A DNA stretch of 64,000 bases, taken from NCBI GenBank assembly GCA_039707655.1, contig CM077665.1:134931148-134995147 (forward strand), written 5' to 3'. Of the stretch, positions 23,485 to 32,102 are shown one piece after another (the stretch's first letter is position 1; each line of letters opens with the position of its first letter). Position numbers and translations under genes: made by a program. Under the pieces are notes generated by a model. That model saw only the letters and a list, made by a program, of their open reading frames with translations. It ran no database searches and had not been told where the DNA came from. Origin of the DNA: Elymus sibiricus. Lineage: Eukaryota; Streptophyta; Magnoliopsida; Poales; Poaceae.

Positions 23485-24015
23485 GAAGGCGCGCCCGATG
23501 CTTCCCTTGGGTCGGGCCTGGGGGCTTCCACCTGGAAGGCCACCTACCTGACCAGTGAGACGAGGGAGGTGCTCGGGCACAACCTGGAGGCGTGTTTCAA
23601 CGCGCGTCCACCCAAGCAAGGAGCACGGCGCGAGGCGCCAAGTTCGCGAGAGTTCATCACCAGTGCAATTGAGGAGCTTCAGGAAGCACAGGCCATCCGC
23701 GGCGGGCGTCGCCCTGCATCACCAAGCGTGACCTCCGTCGTCAGCTCGGGCGGCGCGCCGCGTGTCTGCGTCAATGTGCCCGGCATAAACAGGGTCGCAT
23801 CCCAGGACATCTTCTGGCCATCGCGCGTCGGTCACGACGGAGTCTACCCATGCAACTACGTCTGCATGCCCTTTGGTCTAATGAATGCGGGCGCCACGTT
23901 TCAGCACCTTGCTCAGGCCATGCTCGTGCCCTATGGGGTCCGGCGCCACAAGGTGCTGGAGGAGGCGCCAGGCCCGACCGAGGGCCCTGAGCCTCGGGAA
24001 GCGCCGAGCTCGTGA
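23485..24015 (+). pseudogene. Reverse transcriptase remnant of element B
   Basis: The frame at 23569-24015 starts with pre-RT linker (SREFITSAIEELQEAQAIRG). It jumps to RVCVNVPGIN, matching the first conserved RT block, and then to YVCMPFGLMNAGATFQHLAQ, the palm block just before the YxDD loop. The sequence between these blocks and everything after them, including the catalytic YxDD, RNase H and integrase, is missing. The frame ends in an unrelated Pro/Glu-rich tail. This is an internally deleted polymerase with no enzyme activity expected. Confidence 0.65.
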
Positions 24016-25204
24016 AGGCTAGGCTCACGGAGATGCAAGGCAAAGCTCCGACGACTACCTCGACGCTTCATCTGCACTACTGCCAGGTGACTTTTTGGTT
24101 CGTACCAAGTAACTTTTTAGTTCGCCTAGTTTGAGGGCGCCCATCGGGCTGCATCACCCTCAGTCGGTTAGGGCCCGTTCCCGCAGTCGCATCATTTACG
24201 CATGTACCAGAACCTTTCATGCATTTGATCAATTTCCTAAATATTCCAACCTGCATGCTCGGTGCTTTGCCACCATGAATGTCGTCGCGCCCTAATGATC
24301 CTGCCTTCGACCGCCTCGTCATTAAGGGCTGGCACGGCGTCTGTGCTTGGGTCCATCCCTGCAGCGTTGATATATCCAAGCGATCGAGCTCTGTCTTGCG
24401 GGCCCGCCCCATGCACATCACCTCCCGTGGTCCTTGGTGCTTTGTCCTCGCATGAGCTAATCGAGAGTGGGCGAGTCAGGCCGCGCGGCACGGTTCCTGC
24501 AACCACAATCGGCCTTTTTGCCGCTGCGGGAGCCACGCGCCGAGTGTTTTCTCCTCGGAGTTGTCGCATGAGAAGACTGGGCACGGCATCTGTGCTCGGA
24601 TCCGTCCCTGCAGCGTCGATAAATCCAATGGCCGAGCTTTGTCTGGCGGGCCGGCTCCGTTCACGTCACCTCCTGGGGTCATTGGTGTTCGGCCTTCTCA
24701 AGCGATTGCCCATGGAAATCCATTCGGCGCAGGTTTCTCCAAAATATACAGGACTTGCAATGGCGCCCTCTATTGGAAGAGCAGGCGCAACCCGCCTTTG
24801 AGGTAGGGCCTCGTGAGACCCGCGCTGGCTCACGAGTGCCCAGATACACCTCCCAGTTCTACCGTGCAAGCCACTTGTACAAACTTAAGGGGCTGTACAT
24901 GCCCGGGGGGCTCAGGAGCCTGGGCCCCCCATTCCCACGCCCAAGTGGAAGCCCCATGCTCCGCGCTAGCGGACGACACTGTCGCTCAGCGGCTATGCCC
25001 ACACAACATGGAAGCCCCATGCTCCGCGCTGTCGGAAAAACAACTGAGGGCGCCCTAGCGGCTGCATCCAACCTTAGGATGGCTCAACGCGGCCCCGTCA
25101 CGCCGCATTCCCTTGGGATGCCCGCGTGAGGGGGCTGCATGGGGGCTACGCTCAGGCCGGGCCTGGCGCACGCCACCTTCCCAGGTCCCTGATACCTGGT
25201 CTTC
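24016..25204 (+). repeat. Non-coding 3' section of element B with internal duplications
   Basis: GC-rich sequence with no gene. Two diverged copies of a roughly 120-bp unit lie at 24331-24450 and 24581-24697 (both contain TCCCTGCAGCGT and GCGGGCC). A shorter repeat, GGAAGCCCCATGCTCCGCGCT, occurs at about 24951 and 25010. The stretch ends at the insertion of element C. Confidence 0.5.
25200..25204. repeat. Target site duplication of element C (left copy)
   Basis: TCTTC here is repeated at 40794-40798 directly outside the other LTR. It proves both ends of C and the continuity of element B across it. Confidence 0.85.
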
Positions 25205-26727
25205 AGTAGGACCGAAAGTATGTCTAGAGGGGGGGGGGGGTGATTAGACTACTTGACCAAATAAAAGTTCTGCCTTTTCCCAAATTTTAGAGTTGGCAGT
25301 TTTTAGCATTTCATGGCAAGTCAAGTACACCCTACACATGCAAGTCTAAGAGTATAGCAGCGGAAAGTAACAACAAGCATGAGTAGAAAGGATAGGGTAG
25401 GAAGATCAAACGCAATTGTAGACACGATGATTTTTCCCGAGGTTCCGATAGGTGGTGCTATCGTACATCCACGTTTATGGAGTCTTCAACCCACGGAGGG
25501 TAACGGTCACGAGAGTCCACGGAGGGCTCCACCCATAAGGGTCCACGAAGTAGCAACCTTGACTATTCCATAACGGCTTCCGTCCACGAAGGACTAGCCT
25601 CACTATGGGTAGATCTTCACGAAGTAGGCGATCTCCTTGCCCTTACAAACATCTTGGTTCAACTCCACAACACAAAGTAGGAGGCTCCCAACCGACACCT
25701 AACCAATCTAGGAGGCACCACCCTCCAAAAGGTAATAGGCTCGATAATGACGATGAACTCCTTGCTCTTGTGCTTCAAGATGATAGACTCCTCAACACAC
25801 AATCACTCTCTCACAGATTTGGCTTGGTGGAAGAGATGGGATTGGTGGAAAGCAACTTGGGGAGGCTAGAAATCAAGTTCCATATGGTTGGAGTGGAAGA
25901 TCTTGACCTCAACACAAGGGTAGGTGGCTCTCTCTCAGAAAACTAGATGGGGCAAGTATGGAATAGTTCTGAGTGCTTCTCTTTCGAGTGGGTGGTGGTG
26001 AAGGGGTATATTTAGGCATCCCCAAAAATCCAACCGTTACACACAAAATGACCAACTCGGTGACACCGATGTGTTAATCTCGGTGGTACCGAAGTGACCA
26101 AAAGGTGGCAACTTTTTAATCTCGGTGAGACCGATATAGGAAACTTGGTTGCACCGATAAGGTGACCAACGGTCAGATTGACATTCTCGGTGACGCCGAT
26201 CCAACAATCTCGGGGGTACCGATATTGTGAATTTGTGTAACAGAAAGTTGGCAACCTAAACTCGGTGGCACCGGAATGGAATCGGTTGCACCGAAGTGGC
26301 TAGGGTTTGGCTGAGTCTGTCTGTGTTTGGGAATCGGTGGCATCGAGTGGAAAGTGTTGGTTGCACCGATTTTGAATATTTGGCTATGGACAGACTTTGT
26401 GGAAGAGCTTGTGGGTGTTTTTGGTGACTATCACTTGTGCACGTATGAGCATTTTGTTCACCAATCAAAACCTTACACCCTTTTAATAGTATTGGCTTTC
26501 CTATGGACTCAAAGTGATTTCTCACAAATGTAAAATGTAGAGTCCTCTTGCTTGAAGCTTTGCCAATCCATTTCCTTGCATCTTGGGGTATTTCCACAAT
26601 CTTCACAATCCTTTTGCCATCCCTATCATTGAACTTTTCCTGAAATATACTTAGTGGAAACATTAGTTCAATGACTTATATGTTGTTATTAATTACCAAA
26701 ACCACCAAGGGAGCAAATGTGCTTTCA
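25205..26727 (-). repeat. 3' LTR of element C with CGGTG/CACCG palindromes
   Basis: The LTR is 1523 bp. It reads TGAAAGCACATTTGC...GGTCCTACT on the minus strand; the last base is mutated compared with the other copy (…CCTACA). At 26055-26360 there are about a dozen units such as CTCGGTGACACCGATG and CTCGGTGAGACCGAT, each a short inverted repeat. A G-run at about 25229-25241 is longer than in the other LTR. Confidence 0.85.
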
Positions 26728-26741
26728 ATCTCCCCCTTTTT
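26728..26741 (-). promoter_or_regulatory. Polypurine tract of element C
   Basis: The minus strand reads CCAAAAAGGGGGAGAT directly before the LTR start TGAAAGC. This is the plus-strand primer. Similar G-runs recur at about 26830-26842 and 27159-27175. Confidence 0.8.
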
Positions 26742-27206
26742 GGTAATTGATGACAACATATAGATCAAAGCTTCAACAAAGATATAATCAATGAATATAG
26801 TCGTCGCTTTGAGAAGTTTGTGATAAGCAAGAGCTCCCCCTAAATTTGTGAATTATTTTAAATTTGCGTTTGAATGCAAATGCACAATCGATTAGGTACA
26901 TGGGGCACTTCTTCCATGTCACATACATCTTGGTGGTGTGCGAGAATAATTAGAGTGAACATCATAGCACAACACAACCAAACAAGGATAATGATCATCT
27001 CATAAGCATTAAGATGATAGGAAATAGTAGCACAACACACATAACGTGTATGATCAAGACACACATAAGTTCAACACAAGCAACCAAAAGACAATTATTT
27101 TTGAAAAAGCAATAAAAACCAAATGCTCTCTCACTCGAAGCCTAAAGATCTATATACACTTCTCCCCCTTTGGCAACAAGTTACCAAAAAGTTCAAAGGC
27201 ATATGT
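26742..27206 (-). other. Untranslated region between envelope-like ORF and polypurine tract
   Basis: AT-rich and non-coding. It holds two extra polypurine-like runs on the minus strand (TTTAGGGGGAGCTC near 26836, CCAAAGGGGGAGAAG near 27167). The only open frames are short and without motifs. Confidence 0.55.
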
Positions 27207-29330
27207 CTAAGCGTTCTTGGGCTGATCTCCTCCGGTTGTTGATGAAGGAGTCGAGAGAACAGCGTCGGCGAAGATCTCTGCAGATGTCGTGGATGGAGTT
27301 GGTGTGGCAACTGGAGGAACTCAAGCTGATGGAGCAGGAGCTGAGGTGACAATGGCTGGAGCTGATGAAGAGGGCCTCAAGTCTGGAGCTGGCACAGTGG
27401 CTGATCTGGCCTAAGTAGTAAACTGTGTGCCTGGCCTGAGAGGTGATCCATCCTCATCATCATCATCATCAGAAGAAGAATGAGTAAGAGGCACTGAGTC
27501 AACTTCCTTCTTGAGCTCATTGACTGTCTTAGTCAGCCCATCCACCTTATCATTAAGGATCTTGATCCTGCTCTCAAAGATCCTGACAAGACTGTTCTGG
27601 TTCTTCAAGATGTCCCTAATGTTCTTCTGCATGCCCTGAACTGATGAGATCAAAAGATCCATTTGCTCGTTCCTGGATCTAGGAACTTGAGCACTAGTGG
27701 CTCTAGCTGCCTCTGCCTCTGCCTGAGCTGCAGCTGAAGTGGGATGATCTGGGTTCATCTCCACGACATTGTCCTCGAGATCTGGCTGTAGGGGCAAGTG
27801 GGGTCTGTGCAGAGCAAATATGTGCTTCTCCAGCTTAGAGTTGATGAGCATCTGGATGTAGGGTCCATAGCAGCAAGAGCGCTTCTGATCAGCAGCAACC
27901 CTCTTAACTGTCTCAACAATCAAGTCCATGACTCTAATCCCGGTGTGTCTGTCAAGATGAATCAGCATGTTGATGGAGTAGCCTCGGATCATCTTGTCAT
28001 CTCCTGACTTGGGCATCAAGGTATGCCTCAGAATAGTGTTCATGGTGCGGAGGCCAGCCTGAAGAAAGTAGATGGATCCTAGCTTGTGAGACTTCACATG
28101 AGCAGCAGGGATCACATTGTACATGTTGGCCATAGCATTGTGGCTCTCCTTGGATTCTGAGTAGACATCCAAATCACCATCCTGTGCCTCAGGGACTCCT
28201 AAGATTTCAGCCCATTCCTCAATAGTGGACTCATATCTTGCACCTTCAGTCATCTATACAATTCTACCATCTCCATAGAAATGTGCAGTGGAGTAGAATT
28301 GCATGATCATCTCATCATTCCAAGCAGTGAACTCTCTGCCAACAAACTCATCCAAACCAATGCAGTGGAGATTGTCTTGGACACTTGGAAAGTGGTCTTC
28401 ATTCTCCTTGATGAATTTCCAGTCCACATATCTCATATCACTCACAGCTGGACTCATGTCAAAAAGCACAGTCTCATAGAAATCATGTTGCTCTTTGGTG
28501 TAGAATCTATAGTCCACAGCTGTCTTCCTCCTTTGGGCATATGGATCAGTAGCTCTCCAAGCCCTCAAACCAGAATCCTTCCTCTTCTTCATATACTCAG
28601 CAAGTGGGTAGCTAGCATTATGTACTGCAAGGTGTGGTCTAAGCTTCATCAGGGTAGACATAGCATCTTCATCCTCAACTCTGGAGGTGTTTCCCTTGTT
28701 CTTTTCAGGAGCTGGAATTTGCCTTGAGAACCTCTTAGGCTTTTCAGCAGCAACCTTCTTGGGGGCACACTTGGTGCTCTTGGAAGTGCCACTCTTGGGC
28801 ATAGCATCAGACATAAGTTTCTTTTGCTTCTTCTTGGGAGGGGCCTTGACAACTTGCTCTTCCTCCTCCTCAGCAGCAGCACCAGCAGCTTCCTCAGGGT
28901 CCTCAAACATGGAGGTCTGCCTACCAGTGACATAGACAATCCTTTTCCTGGCACCCTTCTTCTCACCTGCCTTCTGAGGGAATGACTTCTTTGGGGGCTC
29001 AACAGTCATGGTAGCTCTAGCACTCTCAGGTGCTCTCATAGCTTCAGAGCTAGCATACTCTTTCTTGACAGCTCTCCTTGAAGAGGTGGCTTCATTTGCA
29101 GCTTTCCTGGCAGCCTTCTCTTGCTTCTTAGCAAGAACCTCCTCTGGCACAAAGTCTGAATCCTCCTCATCAGAATTCAGCTTCTTCCTGGTCCTTGTTG
29201 CACCCTTGGGCAACCCATGGGAACTGGGAGTGCCTGGATCTGAAGATGAACTACACTCAGGACTAGTGCCTGAACTCATCACAATGTTCTCTTCTTGGAA
29301 ATTGTTCTCACTGTCCTCAGCACTTGACAT
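27207..29330 (-). pseudogene. Envelope-like ORF of element C (Sirevirus type)
   Basis: One minus-strand frame runs from ATG 29330 (MSSAEDSENNFQEEN) to the end at 27207-27209. It is interrupted only by stops at 28254-28256, 27411-27413 and 27321-27323, and covers about 700 codons. The N-terminal third is Ser/Lys/Glu-rich with nuclear-signal-like basic clusters (PPKKKQKKL, AKKQEKAARKAA). The middle is globular (EQHDFYETVLFDMSPAVSD, HFYGDGRIV). The C-terminal part has a heptad-like coiled coil (about 27640-27500, VDGLTKTVNELKKEVD) and an acidic patch. No clear signal peptide or membrane segment is visible, so a role in cell entry is not supported by sequence. Sireviruses are known to carry such an ORF after pol. 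Confidence 0.65.
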
Positions 29331-30013
29331 ACTGACCCTGTGAATAGAGTATAGAGGAGCAGAAGAAGATGAGTCATCACAAAATTATCAGCTGGTTTTT
29401 GAAAGTTTGAACAAAAGATTCTCAAGGTTTACATTCTGTCACATGAAAATCGGTACAGCCGAAGCAAAAGTTTCGGTGCTACCGAGACTGACTTTCTCCT
29501 TAACAGAAACTTGGCACTCTTTTCGGTGAGACCGAAAAGAAGTACTCGGTTTCATCGAGAAAGTTCTCAGCAGCACAGACAGGCAAATCGGTGACACCGA
29601 TTTGTTTGCTTCAGTTCCACCGAGTTACATCGGGCGGACGGCAAACCCTAGAAAATCGATCGTTCTCTAACTACAGGACGTTTTAGGGGATTGAGAGGAT
29701 TGCAAATGGTGGCTTATAGATAATATTGAATCCAATGCGCGAGAATCAGACGGGGAGTGCAAGGAAAGACGAATCCATACCCTAACTCGGTGATGGACTC
29801 GCTACGGCGGCGACGGCGGCGAAGATGCCCGTCGACAGCGAGGATTCCCAGCGGCGGAGGCGCTCGGGGAGGCAAGGCGACGACCAGGGGGTCCTTCTGC
29901 GGCAGTTTAGGGTTTGGGGCGCGACGATTGAAGAGTGAAATTTTGAATCATCGGGACCACAGGCTATATACCCTTCACTGTCGGTGACACCGATTCTAAA
30001 TTTTTGGTGTCAC
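29331..30013 (-). promoter_or_regulatory. Upstream region of the envelope-like ORF with palindromic CGGTG repeats
   Basis: This non-coding stretch lies upstream (minus sense) of the envelope-like start. It contains several CGGTG...CACCG-type units (around 29451, 29484, 29525, 29588 and 29981), the same kind as in the LTRs. The GC-rich part at 29795-29900 with many CGGCG triplets resembles a plant leader. It may act as an internal promoter, which is inference only. Confidence 0.4.
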
Positions 30014-30390
30014 CACTACTGGAATCAGGATCTTTGCCGTCAGCCAGCTCTTTGCCCTTAGCTAGCTGACGGCAAAGAAGGTCTTTGCCATCAGCTTACA
30101 GAAAACTGACGGCAAACAAAGAGCTGACGGCAAATATCATGTTTGCTGTCAGCCATCTCTTTGCCGTCTGCTAGCTGACGGCATAGAAGCTTTGCCGTCA
30201 GCTAGCAGACAGCAAAGAGGAAGGGTGGCCCACTAACGAGAACCACCTAACGGCCACTTTCTTTGCCGTCTGCTAGCTGACAGCAAAGCTTCTACGCCGT
30301 CAGCTAGCAGACGGCAAAGAAAGTGGCCAACTAACTTCCGTTGCCCCCCCGGCCCCACCCCACTAGCTAGGCTAGCAGACGGCAAAGAGA
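30014..30390. repeat. Left terminal and subterminal repeats of the CACTA element
   Basis: After the terminal repeat there are more than ten copies of TTTGCCGTC(A/T)G or its complement, often as facing pairs joined by GCTAGC, for example TTTGCCGTCTGCTAGCTGAC near 30262. Each pair can fold into a hairpin. In CACTA elements such motifs bind the element's own accessory protein. Confidence 0.85.
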
Positions 30391-32102
30391 TTTGACCTAT
30401 CTAAAACAGTCAGCGCCCCGCGCCCCACCCCTCTCTCTCTCCCGTCACCTCACTCGCACCGCCCCCGTGCCCGAGCTGCCGCCATCCCGCGCCACCCCCC
30501 GGAGCCCGAGGCGCCGCCGGCCCGCCCCGCCCCCCGGAGCCCGCCCCGTCGCCGGCCACCCGCCCGCCCTGCCCCGCCCAGCGGACGCAGGCCGCGGCGG
30601 CCGCCCTGCCCCGCCCCATTGCCGGAGCCGCGCCGCGCCGCCCCGCCCCGCCGCCGGGGCCGCACCGTCGCCGGCCGCCCTTCCCCTCGGCCTCCTCAAC
30701 CCGCGCCGCCTCCCCGTGGCCTGCCTCCTCAACCCGCGCCCCCTCCCCGTGGTGAGTTTTTCTGTTTTTTTTCTTCTGTTTTTTTAGATTTAGTTTAGGT
30801 TTGTTTAGTTTAGTTTAGTTTAGGTTAGTTTAGTTTAGTTTAGTTTAGTTTAGGTTAGATTTAGTTTAGTTTAGTTTAGTTTTTTTTCTGTTTTTTAAGA
30901 ATAAACAAGAAAGATGAAAAAAAAGAAGTAAAAGAAGAAGAGGAACAAGAAGAAGAAGAGGAAGAAGAAGAAGATGAAAAAAAAGAACAATAAGTAGAAG
31001 AAGAAGAAGAAGAAGAAGAAGAAAGAAGAAGAAGATGAAAAAAAGAAGAAGTAGAAGTAGAAGATGAAAAAAAGAAGTAGGAAAAGTGGAAAAAGAGGGT
31101 CGCCGATGGTCGAGGGTCGCCGAGGGAAAAGAGGGTCGCCGAGTGGTCGAGGGGTCGAGGATCGAGGGGAAAAGGAGTCGAGGGTTGACCCCGACACGAC
31201 ACCACCGACACCCCGGCCCCCGACACGACACCCCGACACCCCGACACGGCACCCCCGACCCCGACACAGCACCCCTACCCCGACATGACACCCCCGACAC
31301 CCCGACCCCGACACGACAACCCCGACACCCCGAAACCGAAAAAGGTGCTCTTCGGCCTTCCAGAGGCCGACGGGGTCATATATTTGTGAATTATGAGTTA
31401 GGTCATATATTTTTTGATTTTGTTATAAAAAACATCATATTTATGTTGATCAGGTGGATTTAAATGTGCAGTTGTTTCGTCGCTGCGAGGGTCTGGTGTT
31501 CGACGACCTCCCCGTGCGTTCGACGAGCTCCGCCCCTGCGTTTGTGGGTGAGCACAAATGACATCTCCTCCTCCCCCCTTCATTTCCTCTATTCCGGTCT
31601 TCGTGCCGATGAAACTTGCTAGCTATAGGTGTCTTCAATCATCAGTATGCGTGTGCGTCTCCCGTTCGAAAGGGTTACATCTACAAATATGCATGCATTA
31701 GCATATTTATAACCGTGATTCTTTCGAATTTTCCAACGTTATCCATGGACAGCCCGAGTATGTGTAGATTGGGTTCGTTTTCCCATATGCTCTGCTCCGG
31801 ATCCGATGCAGAATTTCGTCAGTGCCTCCCTGTTGTTCTCCGGGTACACATCCTCTCTGCTTATTGCCGAGACGTGTATCAGGAGAACAGCGGGGAGGTG
31901 CTGCCAAAATTTTGCGTCGGATCCGGAGCAGACCATGGGAAAACGAACCCAATCTACACATACTCGGGTGGGATTAGGACCTATCTTTACCTACTAGCAT
32001 CTAGGTTGCATGGCCGTAATAAAACTGACAAACTCTATTAGCTGATGAATATGGTTTGCTGAATTATGTATATATTTCTTGTGTGTCCAGTAGCTAGGCA
32101 AG
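30391..32102 (+). other. 5' region of the CACTA element: GC-rich leader and low-complexity tracts
   Basis: 30392-30755 is a GC-rich, Pro/Arg-coding-like stretch, likely promoter and first leader. 30784-30890 is a run of TTTAG/TTTAGG pentamers and hexamers. 30900-31085 is a GAA/AAGAAG-rich purine tract. 31190-31340 repeats CCCCGACACGACA-like units. 31340-32102 is intron- or leader-like and contains the long inverted repeat at 31753-31968. The open frames here reflect composition, not genes. Confidence 0.55.
31753..31968. repeat. Long inverted repeat in the CACTA element
   Basis: CCCGAGTATGTGTAGATTGG at 31753 returns as its complement, ending at 31968. The arms (about 105 bp each) keep TCGTTTTCCCAT, GCTCCGGATCCGA and TTGTTCTCC/GGAGAACA in register. 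The loop is short, centred near 31860. A transcript would form a long hairpin. Confidence 0.7.

Larger units (their letters stand above)
20085..25204 (+). mobile_element. Gypsy element B, proximal piece (5' LTR, gag, protease, RT remnant)
   Basis: On the plus strand: 5' LTR (20085-20949), primer-binding site, gag, protease with IDGGAGLN, a deleted reverse transcriptase and a GC-rich 3' section. Copia element C splits it at 25204/40794, where both sides carry TCTTC, so 40794-43356 is its continuation. That distal part holds an antisense ORF, as in Tat-lineage elements such as RIRE2. GC-rich codon use sets it apart from the AT-rich Athila-like element. Integrase and RNase H were not found. The 3' LTR is not in the window. 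Confidence 0.75.

Noticed and set aside
21992..23619. Long minus-strand frames opposite gag and protease of B
   Set aside because: High GC makes both strands open. Only the plus strand shows gag and DGGAGLN protease motifs.
30392..30787. Pro/Arg/Ala-rich frames on both strands
   Set aside because: All frames are open because of very high GC content. More likely a promoter or leader of the CACTA element.
30784..30890. TTTAG repeats as an interstitial telomere tract
   Set aside because: Plant telomere units are TTTAGGG. Here the unit is mostly TTTAG with occasional TTTAGG, so it is a simple repeat.
31190..31340. Regular short repeats resembling a CRISPR array
   Set aside because: Units of CCCCGACACGACA type have no unique spacers of constant length, and the DNA is plant. 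It is a minisatellite.
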